Positions 1 to 14,714 of a stretch of DNA of 64,000 bases are shown one piece after another (position 1 is the stretch's first letter; every line of letters starts with the position of its first letter). The stretch is from Candidatus Binatia bacterium (GTDB taxonomy: Bacteria > Desulfobacterota > Binatia > HRBIN30 > BPIQ01), in contig BPIQ01000001.1 in NCBI GenBank assembly GCA_026004195.1, positions 397,871-461,870 of the forward strand, in the 5' to 3' direction. The position numbers and the translations under genes were made by a program. The notes under the pieces are model-generated. The model saw only the letters and a program-made list of their open reading frames with translations. It made no database searches and was not told where the DNA came from.

Positions 1-1
1 G

Positions 2-226
2 TATCGGCTCCGCAGACTCGAGTTCTTCGACCCGGAAAAACGACCCTGGAAGGTGCTCGACGCCGCCGACTTCCGGGACGTGGACGGTATCCCGACCCCG
101 TTCCGCCTGGAAATGGCGAATCTCCGGTCCGGAAGCCGTACGGTCGTGCTTTTCGAGAGCGTGCGGTACGGGCTCGGGCTGGACGACGCGACCTTCTCCC
201 AGCGCCGCCTCGAGCGGGGTCCGTGA
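2..226 (+). CDS. outer membrane lipoprotein-sorting (LolA-like) protein, C-terminal part
   Basis: The frame is open from the first bases and stops at 224-226, giving the last 74 residues of a protein that begins before the window. The segment GIPTPFRLEMANLRSG, followed by a conserved hydrophobic strand and GLDDATFSQRRLERG, is the ending typical of LolA-like outer-membrane lipoprotein-sorting proteins. In that family these form the closing strands of a half-barrel that binds lipid or lipoprotein. Such genes often sit beside RND exporters, but the upstream neighbour is not visible. It ends shortly before the pyrimidine promoter and is probably a separate transcript. The family call is from recognition only. 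Confidence 0.6.
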   Translation, partial: YRLRRLEFFDPEKRPWKVLDAADFRDVDGIPTPFRLEMANLRSGSRTVVLFESVRYGLGLDDATFSQRRLERGP

Positions 227-235
227 CGCCCGCGT

Positions 236-938
<703 letters not shown>

Positions 939-939
<1 letters not shown>

Positions 940-1907
940 TGTTCGACCGAAAGGACCTGCTGGGTCTCGAAGGGCTCGCCGAGGAAGAACTTCTTTTCCT
1001 CCTCGACACGGCGGCGTCCTTCAAGGAAATCTCGGAGCGGGACATCAAGAAGGTCCCGGCGCTCCGGGGCAAGACGATCGTGAGCCTTTTTTGCGAACCG
1101 AGCACCCGAACCCGGGCGTCCTTCGAGATCGCGGCCAAGCGGCTGAGCGCCGACTTCGTGAGCCTCTCGTCGGCCACCGCGAGCGTCGCCAAAGGCGAAA
1201 CACTTCTCGACACGGCTCGCAACCTTGCGGCCATGAAGCCGGACGCCCTCGTGATTCGCCACCCCTCGGCCGGAGCTGCCGCCTTTCTCTCGCGCAGGGT
1301 CCCGTGCGCGGTCATCAACGCGGGGGACGGGAGCCACGAACATCCCACCCAAGCCTTGCTCGACCTGCTCACGATCCGCGAACGCAAGGGGAAAATCCGC
1401 GGCCTGCGTGTGGCCATCGTGGGAGACATTCTGCACAGCCGCGTCGCGCGCTCGAACCTCTTCGCCCTGACGACGCTCGGAGCCGAGGTGTGTCTCGTCG
1501 GACCGCCCACCCTCGTTCCTCCCGTCTTCTCCCGCTGGGCCGAGGTGCGCCACGAGCTACGGAGTGGCATCCGGGGCGCCGACGTGGTGATCGTGCTGCG
1601 GTTGCAACGCGAACGCCAGACGACCCACTTCTTTCCGACTCTCGAAGAGTACGCCCATTACTTCTGCCTCACCCCGGAAGCGCTGCGTTCGGCGCGACCG
1701 GACGCCATCGTTCTCCATCCCGGGCCGCTCAACCGTGGCGTCGAGATCTCGAGCGAGGTCGCCGACAGCCAGCGGGCGGTCATCCTGGAACAGGTAGCCA
1801 ACGGCATCGCCGTCCGGATGGCGGTCCTCTACCTCCTCGTCGGAAGCCGCCGGGGTGTGGCGAGCGAGCCGGCCGCCGAGTGGCGCGCCGTCAACCGTAC
1901 CGCCTGA
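939..1907 (+). CDS. pyrB: aspartate carbamoyltransferase catalytic subunit
   Basis: A 322-residue enzyme transferring the carbamoyl group from carbamoyl phosphate to aspartate, the committed pyrimidine step. Carbamoyl-phosphate motif [11 protein letters not shown], the HPTQALLDL loop and the C-terminal [10 protein letters not shown] segment are all intact. The start ATG overlaps the pyrR stop; a GAGGGGGGG tract inside pyrR serves as ribosome-binding site. No pyrI regulatory subunit is present; pyrC follows after five bases, as in ATCase systems where PyrB and PyrC work together. It is controlled by the PyrR attenuator upstream. Confidence 0.96.
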
Positions 1908-1912
1908 ACGCC

Positions 1913-3238
1913 ATGGAGACGACCCCCTCGCGAATCCTGATTACCGGCGGAATCGTGATCGACCCGGCGAACGACGTCGAGGGAGCGAGGGATCTCCTCG
2001 TCGAGGACGGACGGATCCGTTCCGTCACCGAACCCGGCGGGCTGGATCGTCACGCGCAGGGAGCGCGGCGGATCGACGCTCGCGACCTTCTGGTTCTCCC
2101 GGGCCTCGTCGACATGCACGTCCATCTCCGGGAACCGGGCTTCGAATACCGCGAGACCATCGCGACCGGCACGCTCGCGGCCGTGGCCGGCGGCTTCACG
2201 TCGGTCGCCTGCATGGCCAACACGAATCCCGTGAACGACAACGCGGCCGTGACGGAATACATTCTCGAGCGGGCCCGCGAAGTCGCCCGGGCCAACGTGT
2301 TTCCCGTGGGGGCCGTCTCGCAGGGGCTCGAAGGCCGGTGCCTGGCGGAGATCGGCGAAATGCGGCGCGCCGGTATCGTCGCGATCTCGGACGACGGGAG
2401 ACCCGTCGCCGACGGGAGCCTCATGCGACGGGCTCTGGAGTACGCGAGCATGTTCGACCTCCCGGTCCTCGCCCACGAAGAAGACCCGTCGCTCGCGCAG
2501 GGCGGGGTGGCACACGAGGGGGAGTGGAGCGTACGGCTCGGCCTCCGCGGGATTCCGTCCGCGGCGGAGGAATCCATGGTGGCGAGGGATCTCGCTTTGC
2601 TTCCGCTCACGGGGGGAAGGCTTCACGTCGCCCACGTCAGCACGCGGGGCACCGTGGAGCTCGTCCGGCGCGCGAAGGAAAAGGGGCTCCCGGTCACGGC
2701 GGAGGTCACGCCCCACCATCTTCTGCTGACGGAAGAAGCGCTGAGAGAGTACGACACGAACGCCAAAATGAGGCCGCCGCTCCGGTCGGCCGAAGACCGC
2801 GAGGCCCTCGTTCTCGCGCTCGAGGACGGCACGATCGACGCGATCGCCACGGATCACGCCCCCCACCATCCGGACGAAAAGGACGTCGAATTCGAGCAGG
2901 CGCTCGACGGGGTGATCGGGCTCGAGACGGCGCTGCCCCTGGTGTTCTCCCTCGCCGCGGAACGAAACATCCCGCTGCGGACCGTCGTGCGGGCGATGAC
3001 CGTCGCCCCGGCCCGGATCCTGGGCATCGACCGGGGCACGCTGTCGGTCGGCGCCGTCGCCGACATCACCCTCTTCGACCCGGAGGTCCGCTGGACCTAC
3101 TCGGCGCGCGACGGCTGCTCGAAATCCCGCAACAGCCCCTTCGACGGCTGGGAACTGCGGGGCCGCGTTCGGATGACGCTCGTGGGCGGGAGGATCGTGT
3201 GGCCGCTCGGGCCCACGGGAACCATCGCAGGGAGCTAG
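1913..3238 (+). CDS. pyrC: dihydroorotase
   Basis: A 441-residue class I dihydroorotase that closes carbamoyl aspartate to dihydroorotate. The zinc motif [10 protein letters not shown], the metal-ligand regions [11 protein letters not shown] and ATDHAPHH, and the amidohydrolase ending [11 protein letters not shown] are present, so this is an active enzyme rather than the inactive PyrX paralogue found in some operons. It begins five bases after pyrB and ends four bases before carA. The C-terminal [11 protein letters not shown] is the usual dihydroorotase substrate-loop motif. Confidence 0.95.
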   Translation: METTPSRILITGGIVIDPANDVEGARDLLVEDGRIRSVTEPGGLDRHAQGARRIDARDLLVLPGLVDMHVHLREPGFEYRETIATGTLAAVAGGFTSVACMANTNPVNDNAAVTEYILERAREVARANVFPVGAVSQGLEGRCLAEIGEMRRAGIVAISDDGRPVADGSLMRRALEYASMFDLPVLAHEEDPSLAQGGVAHEGEWSVRLGLRGIPSAAEESMVARDLALLPLTGGRLHVAHVSTRGTVELVRRAKEKGLPVTAEVTPHHLLLTEEALREYDTNAKMRPPLRSAEDREALVLALEDGTIDAIATDHAPHHPDEKDVEFEQALDGVIGLETALPLVFSLAAERNIPLRTVVRAMTVAPARILGIDRGTLSVGAVADITLFDPEVRWTYSARDGCSKSRNSPFDGWELRGRVRMTLVGGRIVWPLGPTGTIAGS

Positions 3239-3242
3239 GAGC

Positions 3243-4379
3243 ATGTCCGCCCGAGAACCCGCTCTTCTGGCCCTCGCCGACGGCACGGTGTTTCGCGGCC
3301 TCGCGTTCTCCCCGGGGGAGACCGTGGCCGAGATCGTTTTCCATACCGGAATGACGGGCTACCAGGAGATCCTGACCGACCCTTCCTACCACGGGCAGAT
3401 GGTGGTCATGACGTACCCCGAGATCGGGAACGTGGGGGTCAACGACGAGGACGTGGAATCGCGAAGGCCCTTCGTGCAGGGCTTCGTCGTCAAGGAATAC
3501 TGGGAGCGGCACAGCAACTGGCGGGCGAAAAAAAGCCTCGCTTCCTACCTCCGCGAGCACGGGATCCCGGGCATCGAGGGGATCGACACCCGGGCGCTCG
3601 TGCGCCACATCCGGGACCGGGGAGCCCAGATGGCCGCGCTTTCCACGATCGATCTCGATCCCGATCGCCTCGTGCGAAAGGCCAGGGAGGCTCCGGGACT
3701 GATCGGGCGGGATCTGGTCCGGGAGGTCACCTGTTCCGAGCCCTACGAGTGGACGCAAGGAACCTGGAGGCTCGGGGAAGGCTATCGCGAACAGCCCCCC
3801 GACTCCGAGAGGCCCTTCGTCGTGGCGTACGACTACGGGGTGAAGCGCAACATCCTCCGCCAGCTCGTCGAGACGGGATTCCGAGTCCGGGTCGTCCCGG
3901 CCTCGACCCCCGCACGCGACGTCCTGGCGCTCCGGCCCGACGGGGTCTTCCTGTCCAACGGCCCGGGCGACCCCGACGCCGTACCGTACGCGGTCGGCAT
4001 CGTGCGGGATCTTCTGGGGAAGGTGCCCATCTTCGGGATTTGCCTCGGGCACCAGATTCTGGCCCTCGCCCTCGGCGGGAAGACCTACAAGCTCAAGTTC
4101 GGCCACCACGGGGCCAACCAACCGGTCCTCGATCTCGAGACGCGCAGGGTCGAGATCACGTCGCAGAACCACGGCTTCGCCGTCGACCTCGAATCGCTCC
4201 CCGACACGGTCGAGCTCAGCCACGTCAACCTGAACGATCGTACCGTCGAAGGCTTCCGCCACGCACGCCTCCCCGTCTTTTCCGTGCAGTACCACCCCGA
4301 GGCTTCTCCCGGTCCCCACGACGCGAGCTACCTTTTCCACCGCTTCTTTTCGCTCGTTCGCCGGGAGAAGGGGTCCTGA
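3243..4379 (+). CDS. carA: carbamoyl-phosphate synthase small (glutaminase) subunit
   Basis: A 378-residue glutamine amidotransferase that supplies ammonia to CarB. The N-terminal CPSase_sm domain contains [17 protein letters not shown]; the C-terminal class I amidotransferase domain has the nucleophile motif GICLGHQ and the catalytic His-Glu in [15 protein letters not shown] lies just upstream of the ATG. It belongs to the pyrR-pyrB-pyrC-carA-carB transcript, so carbamoyl phosphate made here is likely under pyrimidine control even though it also feeds arginine synthesis. Confidence 0.95.
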   Translation: MSAREPALLALADGTVFRGLAFSPGETVAEIVFHTGMTGYQEILTDPSYHGQMVVMTYPEIGNVGVNDEDVESRRPFVQGFVVKEYWERHSNWRAKKSLASYLREHGIPGIEGIDTRALVRHIRDRGAQMAALSTIDLDPDRLVRKAREAPGLIGRDLVREVTCSEPYEWTQGTWRLGEGYREQPPDSERPFVVAYDYGVKRNILRQLVETGFRVRVVPASTPARDVLALRPDGVFLSNGPGDPDAVPYAVGIVRDLLGKVPIFGICLGHQILALALGGKTYKLKFGHHGANQPVLDLETRRVEITSQNHGFAVDLESLPDTVELSHVNLNDRTVEGFRHARLPVFSVQYHPEASPGPHDASYLFHRFFSLVRREKGS

Positions 4380-4384
4380 GTGCC

Positions 4385-7599
<3,215 letters not shown>

Positions 7600-7606
<7 letters not shown>

Positions 7607-10029
7607 CTCCGCTGCCGGAGGCGATTCGCACGGACCTGCGAGCGCTCCTGCGCGCCTTCCGCCCCCCGCTCGAATTCCTGTCCCTGGCCTCGCCGGACAC
7701 GGCTCGGAGAACCTCCTTTCCCGTGGCTTCCTTTCGCGAGAAGTGTCGTGCGGTCGAGAACGCCCTGCCCGAAGAACTGCGAACGAGCCTCGGGCGACTG
7801 CTCCGGGAGCTCGACGAACTCGCGAGGGTCGCACCGGCGGAGAAGGGGAGCCGGGCACGGCATTGCCTGGAAATGGTGGAGTCGCTCGAAAAAGCACTCT
7901 CGCCCGCGCCCGCCTACCGGCGGTCGGTCGAACGGATCGAAGAACGGCTCGAAGCGCTCTCGCGCTCCGTCCAGTTCGTCCGGGGAGTCGGGCCGCGCCG
8001 CGCGGACGCACTCCGAAAGCTCGGCATCGCCACCGTGGAAGACCTCCTCTACCATCTTCCGTTCCGCTACGAGGACCGCCGGCACCTCGCTCGGGCCCGG
8101 GACGTCCGGCCCGGAGACGTCGTGACGCTGCGGGGCAAGCTCGTGCACCTGGCCGAGCGTGTCGTCGGGAGGGCGAGGCGGAAAATCCTCGAGGGGGTGC
8201 TGCGGGACGAGAGCGGGCTTCTACCCCTGACCTGGTACAACCAGGTGGCGTACTTCCGGACCAGGCTCCGCCCGGGAACGGAGTACTTCGTCCACGGACG
8301 CGTGGAGTACGGGGCCGGAGGGGTTCGGATCGTCCATCCCGAGATGGAACCCGTCGAAGGGGCCGAGACGCTCGGCATTCTCCCCGTCTACACGAAGCCC
8401 TCCACGCTGAGCGTGGCCGCCATGCGCAAGCTTCTCGGGCGGGCGGTCCGGGACTGGAGCGAGACCGTGCCGAGTGCGCTGCCGGAAGAGGTCGCCGCGC
8501 GCTACCGCCTGCTCGATCTGCCCACGGCGCTGCGGGAAGTGCACCTGCCCGACCCCCGGAGCGACGCCGAGCGACTCGGCGACTTCCGTTCCGAAGCCCA
8601 CAGGTCGATCGTTTTCGACGAACTCTTCTTTCTCCAACTCGGGATGCTCCTGCGCCGCCGCGCCTACGCCGCGGAGCCCGGGCTCGCCATGCCCGATCGC
8701 GGAACGTGGACCCGGCGGCTCGCCGAAGACCTGCCGTTTCCCTTGACCGGGGCCCAGAAAAGAGCCCTCGCCGAGATCTACGAGGACATGGCCCGGCCGG
8801 CACCCATGCACCGGCTGCTGCAGGGCGACGTCGGCAGCGGAAAGACGATCGTGGCGCTTTTCGCCGCGCTCCGCGCGATCGAAAACGGCTACCAGGCCGC
8901 CTTCATGGCTCCCACGGAATTGCTCGCGGAGCAGCACTACCGGACGGTCGCCCCCTTCCTGGAACGACTGGGCCTCCGGGCGGTCCTGCTCACGGGCGAG
9001 ACGTCCCGCAAAGAGAAGGAAGCGACGCTGGCCGGCCTCGAGAGCGGGGACATTCACCTCGTGGTCGGAACGCACGCGCTCATCCAGGAAGGCGTCCGGT
9101 TCCGTGCCCTCGGCCTCGGCGTGATCGACGAACAACACCGCTTCGGCGTTCTCCAGAGAGCCGCCCTCCGTCGCCTGGGGACGCCGGACATCCTGCTGCT
9201 GACGGCGACACCCATTCCGCGGACTCTGGCCTTGACCCTCTACGGCGACCTCGACCTTTCCTTTCTCGACGAGATGCCCGCCGGCCGCCAGCAGGTCCGC
9301 ACGCTCCTTTTTCCCGAAAGCCGGCGTCCGGAGGTCTACGACCTCGTGCGCCGGGAGCTCGACCTGGGGCACCAGGGATACGTCGTCTATCCGAGGATCG
9401 AGGAGGCGGAGGACCCCAACGTTCGGGACGCCACCACGATGGCGCGCGAGCTCGCGAGGACCGTTTTCGCCTCGTACAGGGTAGGGCTCCTGCACGGGAA
9501 AATGCGACCCGAGGAAAAGGACGCCGTCATGCGCCGCTTCCGTGACGGAGACGTGCAGCTCCTCGTCGCCACGACGGTCGTCGAGGTCGGGATCGACGTG
9601 CCGAACGCCACGGTGATGGTGGTCGAGAACGCGGAGCGGTTCGGGCTCGCACAACTGCACCAGCTCCGCGGGCGGGTGGGGAGAGGGACGGCACCCTCGC
9701 TCTGCCTTCTCGTCGCCTCGTTCGCGCGGAGCGACACGGCGCGAGAGAGGCTCGCCGTGCTCGGGCGAAGCTACGACGGGCTCGCGATCGCCGAGGCCGA
9801 CCTTCGGCTGCGGGGCCCCGGAGATTTTCTCGGAACCCGACAGTCGGGACTTCCGGACTTCCGCGTGGCGAACCTCGTGCGCGACAGCTCGATTCTCAAA
9901 GAAGCTCGCGAAGCGGCGGAGGCATGGCTCGAGAAAGACCCGGATCTCTCCTCGCCGGAGTCGGCTCCTCTGCGGGCGATCCTCCGTCGGCGCTGGTCCG
10001 GACGCCTCGAGCTCGCGCGGACCGGTTGA
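7600..10029 (+). CDS. recG: ATP-dependent DNA helicase RecG
   Basis: An 809-residue branch-migration helicase for stalled forks and Holliday-type junctions. About 110 N-terminal residues precede the wedge/OB domain ([26 protein letters not shown]). Helicase motifs follow: Walker [16 protein letters not shown], motif [10 protein letters not shown] in place of the usual [17 protein letters not shown], and motif [11 protein letters not shown]. The start overlaps carB by seven bases, so it is cotranslated at the end of the pyr operon, an uncommon partner with no obvious metabolic link. Confidence 0.95.
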
Positions 10030-10040
10030 CCGGTTCCCCC

Positions 10041-10265
10041 ATGGTTTTTCCGGGCCGGTCCCGCTTTCCCGGAGCCGTGGTTTTCCTCTGGCTGGCCTGG
10101 CTTCTCGGGGCGGGCGTACCCGACGTGGCCGGCCACCCCTCCGACCCCTCGCTCCTCCGGTTGGAAGAGGATCCCTCGGGTTCGGTCCACGCCCTCTGGA
10201 GGACGCCCGCGGGCAGTAGCGGTCCCGATGCCCGTTCTCTCCCCTCCGTGCGCCGTCCGGGGTGA
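10041..10265 (+). CDS. N-terminal fragment of HupE/UreJ-family protein (signal peptide part, before a frame change)
   Basis: The ATG at 10041 opens a 74-residue frame with a clear signal peptide (VVFLWLAWLLGAGVPDVAG) and then HPSDPSLLRLEED and HALWRTPAG. This is the usual start of the extracytoplasmic domain of HupE/UreJ_2 proteins, where His follows the signal peptide and a VLWKVP-like strand comes next. The frame then runs into unrelated residues and stops at 10265. The continuation of the domain lies in the next frame, from about 10228, so this is best read as the front half of one gene split by a +1 frame change near 10221-10232. Confidence 0.5.
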   Translation: MVFPGRSRFPGAVVFLWLAWLLGAGVPDVAGHPSDPSLLRLEEDPSGSVHALWRTPAGSSGPDARSLPSVRRPG

Positions 10266-11049
10266 CTCCGGGTGGAGGACGACGGCGAGGTGGCGGGAAA
10301 GGGTCGTTCGACTCGACTGCGGGGAGAAGGGCCTCGGGGGTCGCTTGCTGGGCCCCTTCGAAGGAGACGTCCTCGTCGAGGTCCCGGGCCGGGCCGGGGA
10401 GCGGGTCTTTCTCGGCCGGGGAACCCGAGCGTGGCGCATTCCCGCGAACCCGGAGAGACCCGGAGGGCTCGGGACGTTTCTCCGGATGGGATTCTGGCAC
10501 GTCCTCTCGGGCCCCGACCACCTTCTCTTTCTGCTCGGGCTCGTCCTCCTTTGCCCGCGCGTCGGCTCCCTGGCCTGGACGGTCACGGCGTTCACGGCGG
10601 GTCACGCGACGACCCTCGCTCTCGTGACGCTGGGCGTCGTGCGATTTCCGGCCCGACTCGCCGAAGTGGGGATCGCGGCGAGCCTCGTCGTCGTGGCGCT
10701 CGAACTCGGACGGAGGCCCGAGCGGAGAGCGCCACCGGTCGCGCTGGCTTTTCCGTTCGGACTCCTTCACGGTCTCGGCTTCGCGAACGCCTTCTCCACT
10801 CTCGGACTGGCCGGGCCGGCCCTCGTCGCATCCGTCGGAGTGTTTCACGTGGGGATCGAGGGGGCCCAGCTCCTTCTCGTGGCCTGTGCCCGGACTCTCC
10901 GCATGCGTCCGGGCCCCTGGTCGCCGGCCCGGGCGGACACCTGCGCGCGCCTTGTGATCGGGAGCCTCGGCGTTTTCTGGGTTCTCGAGCGGCTCGGTAC
11001 GGCAGCGCTTCTCCGCCGCTTCTTTTTTTCGCCGCCGGGCCTTCCCTGA
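10228..11049 (+). CDS. HupE/UreJ_2 family membrane protein (main part)
   Basis: A 273-residue frame with a short periplasmic strand-rich region ([15 protein letters not shown]), then about six membrane helices. The family signature [18 protein letters not shown] (H-x5-DH) is followed by [12 protein letters not shown] and [15 protein letters not shown]. HupE/UreJ proteins are thought to be metal (nickel/cobalt) permeases; substrate is not shown here, and no hydrogenase or urease genes are near. The ATG at 10228 has no Shine-Dalgarno and would drop the signal peptide. The natural product probably joins the 10041 frame to this one, or the locus has a sequencing or genuine frameshift. Confidence 0.7.
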   Translation: MPVLSPPCAVRGDSGWRTTARWRERVVRLDCGEKGLGGRLLGPFEGDVLVEVPGRAGERVFLGRGTRAWRIPANPERPGGLGTFLRMGFWHVLSGPDHLLFLLGLVLLCPRVGSLAWTVTAFTAGHATTLALVTLGVVRFPARLAEVGIAASLVVVALELGRRPERRAPPVALAFPFGLLHGLGFANAFSTLGLAGPALVASVGVFHVGIEGAQLLLVACARTLRMRPGPWSPARADTCARLVIGSLGVFWVLERLGTAALLRRFFFSPPGLP

Positions 11050-11095
11050 TTTGCGCGGCTCGGGGAAATCCACTATTTGGGTCGGGTCGACGCCC

Positions 11096-12298
11096 ATGGA
11101 CTTTCCACGCATCCAGAGGCTGCCCCCCTACGTCTTCGCGATCGTCAACGAGCTCAAGCACCAGGCGCGCCGAGCGGGCGAGGACATCATCGACTTCGGG
11201 CTCGGCAATCCGGACGGGGCGTCCCCACCGCACGTGGTCGCCAAGCTCGTCGAAGCGGCACAGAAGCCGACGAACCACAGGTACTCGACTTCGCGGGGCA
11301 TCTACAAGCTCCGACTGGCCATCACGGACTGGTACGCGCGCCGCTACGGGGTGGAGCTGGACCCCGAAACGGAAGCCGTCGTCACGATCGGCTCGAAGGA
11401 GGGGCTCGCCCACCTGGCCCTGGCCGTCCTGGGTCCGGGGGACGTGGCGCTCGCTCCGAGCCCGTCCTATCCGATTCACCACTACTCCATCATCATCGCG
11501 AACGCGGACCTCAGGGTCGTTCCGCTCGTGCCGGGGGAGGACTTCTTCGGCCACCTCGTCGAAGCGGTCCGGACGACCTGGCCGCGCCCCAAGCTGCTTC
11601 TCCTCAACTTTCCCCACAACCCGACGGCCGAGGTCGTGGATCTCGAGTTTTTCGTCAAGGTCGTCGACTTCGCCCGCGAGCACGACCTGCTGCTCGTGCA
11701 CGACCTGGCCTACGCGGACATCGCCTTCGACGGCTACGAGCCACCGAGCATCCTCCAGGTACCGGGGGCGAAGGAGCGAGCCGTCGAGTTCTTCACTCTT
11801 TCGAAGAGTTACAACATGCCGGGCTGGCGCGTGGGTTTCGCCGTGGGGAACCGGGAGATGATCGGGGCGCTGGCCCGCCTGAAAAGTTACCTCGACTACG
11901 GAATCTTCCAGCCGATCCAGATCGCCGCCATCCACGCGCTCCAGGGCCCGCAGGACGTGGTCGAAGAAATCCGGCGGTGTTACCGGTCCCGGCGGGACGT
12001 CCTGGTCGAAGGACTCAACCGCATCGGTTGGCGGACGGCGAAACCGCGGGCCACCATGTTCGTATGGGCGCGGATCCCGGAGCACCTGCGCCACCTCGGC
12101 TCTCTCGAGTTCGCCACCCACCTCTTGCGGGTCGGCAAGGTGGCCGTGGCCCCGGGAATCGGGTTCGGCGAGTTCGGTGACGAGTACGTGCGATTCGCCC
12201 TCATCGAGAACGAGCACCGGACGCGGCAGGCGATCCGGGGTATCCGGCGAGCTCTCGAGATCGAAATCCCCAGGGGTGCTGCCCGGGCCGCGGGTTGA
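11096..12298 (+). CDS. PLP-dependent aspartate/alanine-type aminotransferase
   Basis: A 400-residue class I/II aminotransferase closest in motif to AlaC-type alanine transaminases: DFGLGNPDG near the N terminus, [10 protein letters not shown], the [12 protein letters not shown] stretch, and the PLP lysine in [15 protein letters not shown]. The C-terminal Arg for substrate carboxylate lies in YVRFALIEN. It sits 17 bases before hom, so the cluster links aspartate-family amino-acid synthesis; it could supply alanine or methionine-type transamination. An upstream TTG at 11051 is possible, but the ATG starts exactly at the conserved N terminus. Confidence 0.85.
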   Translation: MDFPRIQRLPPYVFAIVNELKHQARRAGEDIIDFGLGNPDGASPPHVVAKLVEAAQKPTNHRYSTSRGIYKLRLAITDWYARRYGVELDPETEAVVTIGSKEGLAHLALAVLGPGDVALAPSPSYPIHHYSIIIANADLRVVPLVPGEDFFGHLVEAVRTTWPRPKLLLLNFPHNPTAEVVDLEFFVKVVDFAREHDLLLVHDLAYADIAFDGYEPPSILQVPGAKERAVEFFTLSKSYNMPGWRVGFAVGNREMIGALARLKSYLDYGIFQPIQIAAIHALQGPQDVVEEIRRCYRSRRDVLVEGLNRIGWRTAKPRATMFVWARIPEHLRHLGSLEFATHLLRVGKVAVAPGIGFGEFGDEYVRFALIENEHRTRQAIRGIRRALEIEIPRGAARAAG

Positions 12299-12314
12299 GC
12301 CTTCGGGCGGGAGC

Positions 12315-13631
12315 ATGCGAGAGGTTCGGGTCGGCCTCGTCGGTTGGGGCACGGTGGGGACGGGGGTCGTCCGCCTCCTCCGCAAGCACGCGGCGGATAT
12401 CCGGCGCCGACTCGGCGTGCCGCTGCGACTCGCCGCGATCGCCGACCTCGACCTCGAGCGCGACCGCGGGGTCCGCGTGGACCGCCGGATCCTCACGCGG
12501 GACGCACGGGCGGTCGTGCGCGACCCGTCCATCGACGTCGTCGTCGAGCTCATCGGAGGCTACGAGCCCGCGAAGACGCTCGTGCTCGAAGCCATCCGAG
12601 CGGGCAAGGCCGTCGTCACGGCCAACAAGGCACTGCTTGCCGTGCACGGAAACGAGATTTTTCGCGCAGCCGAGCGGGCGCGTGTGCACCTCGGCTTCGA
12701 AGCCAGCGTGGGCGGCGGCATCCCGATTCTACGCGCCCTCAGGGAGAGCCTCGTCGGCGATCGAAACCGCGCCGTGTACGGGATCGTGAACGGCACCTGC
12801 AACTACCTGCTGACGACCATGACGCGGGAAGGCGCCGAGTTTCCCGAGGTCCTCCGGCGCGCGCAGGCCGAAGGGCTCGCCGAGGCCGACCCGAGCTTCG
12901 ACGTCGACGGGATCGACTCGGCCCACAAGCTCACGCTGCTCGTACAACTCGCCTTCGGCCGCCGAATCCGCTTCGAGGACATCCCGACGGAGGGGATTCG
13001 CTCGCTCACGGCGCTCGACATTGCCTTCGCCACCGAGCTCGGCTACGTGATCAAACTCCTCGCCATCGCGAAGACGGAGGACGGAAAAACCGTGGAGGCC
13101 AGGGTGCACCCGACGATGATCCCCGAGGGACATCCCCTGGCCGACGTGAGCGGGGCCTTCAACGCCATCGTCGTGGCGGGCGACGCGCTCGGGCCGAGCA
13201 TGTACATCGGGCAGGGAGCGGGCATGATGCCCACGGCGACCGCGGTCGTCGCCGACCTCGTCGACGCCGCTCGGAACCGCATCCTGGGTGTCCCCCTGCG
13301 CTGGCCGCCGCTCGGCCTTCCCTTCGCCGAGATTCCGGAGGCGCGGGTGCGGCCGCTCGACGACCTCGTGTGCCGCTACTACCTCCGGGTGCAGGCGGTC
13401 GACCGCCCCGGGGTCCTCGCGAAGATTTCCGCGATCCTGGGCCGCGAGGGCATCTCGATCGCGAGCGTCCTGCAGAAGGCCCGGCGCAGCGGCTCGAGCG
13501 TCCCGGTCGTCCTTCTCACCCACGAGGCGCGCGAGAAGCACCTGCGCCGAGCCCTCGGGCGGATCGCACGCCTTCCGGTCGTGCGGGGCAGGCCCCAGGT
13601 CGTGCGGATCGAGGAGCGACTCGGGACATGA
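12315..13631 (+). CDS. hom: homoserine dehydrogenase
   Basis: A 438-residue enzyme reducing aspartate semialdehyde to homoserine. NAD(P)-binding [16 protein letters not shown], the catalytic core [11 protein letters not shown], and the K/E-containing [16 protein letters not shown] are intact, and a C-terminal ACT domain ([17 protein letters not shown]) suggests threonine feedback. GGGAGC precedes the ATG at 12315. The stop overlaps the thrC start by four bases (ATGA), so hom and thrC form a coupled threonine pair; no homoserine kinase gene is in the window. Confidence 0.95.
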   Translation: MREVRVGLVGWGTVGTGVVRLLRKHAADIRRRLGVPLRLAAIADLDLERDRGVRVDRRILTRDARAVVRDPSIDVVVELIGGYEPAKTLVLEAIRAGKAVVTANKALLAVHGNEIFRAAERARVHLGFEASVGGGIPILRALRESLVGDRNRAVYGIVNGTCNYLLTTMTREGAEFPEVLRRAQAEGLAEADPSFDVDGIDSAHKLTLLVQLAFGRRIRFEDIPTEGIRSLTALDIAFATELGYVIKLLAIAKTEDGKTVEARVHPTMIPEGHPLADVSGAFNAIVVAGDALGPSMYIGQGAGMMPTATAVVADLVDAARNRILGVPLRWPPLGLPFAEIPEARVRPLDDLVCRYYLRVQAVDRPGVLAKISAILGREGISIASVLQKARRSGSSVPVVLLTHEAREKHLRRALGRIARLPVVRGRPQVVRIEERLGT

Positions 13632-14695
13632 AGGGGCACTGGAAGGGCGTCATCGAGCACTACCGTACTCACCTCCCGGTCACGGATCGCACCCCGGTCG
13701 TCACCCTGCTCGAGGGAAACACGCCGCTGCTCCGCTGCGAGCGTCTCGAGCGCCGTCTCGGAATCGACGCCGAGCTCTACGTGAAGTTCGAGGGAACGAA
13801 CCCGACGGCTTCGTTCAAGGACCGGGGGATGACCGTCGCCATCAGCAAAGCGCTCGAGGAAGGTTCGAGGGCCGTCATTTGCGCTTCGACGGGAAACACG
13901 TCGGCGTCGGCCGCCGCCTACGCGGCGCGGGCGGGACTCAAGGCCTACGTGGTCGTCCCGCAGGGGAGTATCGCCAAGGGCAAGCTCTCGCAGGCCGTCA
14001 TGCACGGGGCGAGCGTGGTGCGCATCGACGGAACCTTCGACCAGGCCCTCGAGCTCGTGCGCCGCGCCGCCGAGCGCTTTCCGGTCACGCTCGTCAACTC
14101 CCTGAACCCCTACCGGATCGAGGGACAGAAAACCGCCGCGTTCGAGGTCTGCGACCAGCTCGGAGGACGGGCTCCGACCTACCACTTCCTCCCGGTGGGG
14201 AACGCCGGGAACATCACGGCCTACTGGAAAGGCTACCGGGAATACTTCGAGAAGGGAGTCGTCGAGCGCCTGCCGCGGATGATGGGATTCGAAGCGGAGG
14301 GTGCGGCTCCGATCGTCCGCGGGAGGCCGATCGAAAAGCCCGAGACGATCGCGACGGCCATCCGCATCGGTAACCCGGCGAGCTGGCGCGGCGCGGTCGC
14401 GGCCCGCGACGAATCCGGGGGAACGATCGAGGCCGTGACGGACGAGGAAATCCTCTCGGCGTACCGACTCCTCGGATCGCTCGAGGGGATCTTCTGCGAA
14501 CCGGCTTCGGCGGCCGCCCTGGCGGGGCTCTGCAAAAAAGCCGCGCAGGGCCTCTTTCGTCGGGGAGACATCGTGGTCTGCACCCTGACGGGGCACGGGC
14601 TGAAGGACCCGGACACGGCTCTCGCGCAGGTAGGGGAGCCCGTTCTGCTGCCGCCCGCGCTCGACCGCTTGGCGGAAATTCTGGACGTGGGCTAA
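13628..14695 (+). CDS. thrC: threonine synthase
   Basis: A 355-residue fold-type II PLP enzyme converting O-phosphohomoserine to threonine. The PLP lysine lies in [11 protein letters not shown], and the phosphate-binding loop is [14 protein letters not shown]. The short length without the N-terminal extension matches the compact bacterial form. Start overlaps hom by four bases. The C-terminal [10 protein letters not shown] motif is the usual threonine-synthase ending. Confidence 0.95.
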   Translation: MKGHWKGVIEHYRTHLPVTDRTPVVTLLEGNTPLLRCERLERRLGIDAELYVKFEGTNPTASFKDRGMTVAISKALEEGSRAVICASTGNTSASAAAYAARAGLKAYVVVPQGSIAKGKLSQAVMHGASVVRIDGTFDQALELVRRAAERFPVTLVNSLNPYRIEGQKTAAFEVCDQLGGRAPTYHFLPVGNAGNITAYWKGYREYFEKGVVERLPRMMGFEAEGAAPIVRGRPIEKPETIATAIRIGNPASWRGAVAARDESGGTIEAVTDEEILSAYRLLGSLEGIFCEPASAAALAGLCKKAAQGLFRRGDIVVCTLTGHGLKDPDTALAQVGEPVLLPPALDRLAEILDVG

Positions 14696-14714
14696 GATCG
14701 ATTCTCCGGGAACG

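Noticed and set aside
8221..11112. Very long open frames antisense to recG and the HupE-type gene
   Set aside because: GC-rich third positions suppress stop codons on the opposite strand; composition is arginine/proline-rich and no family is recognised, while the plus-strand genes are clear.
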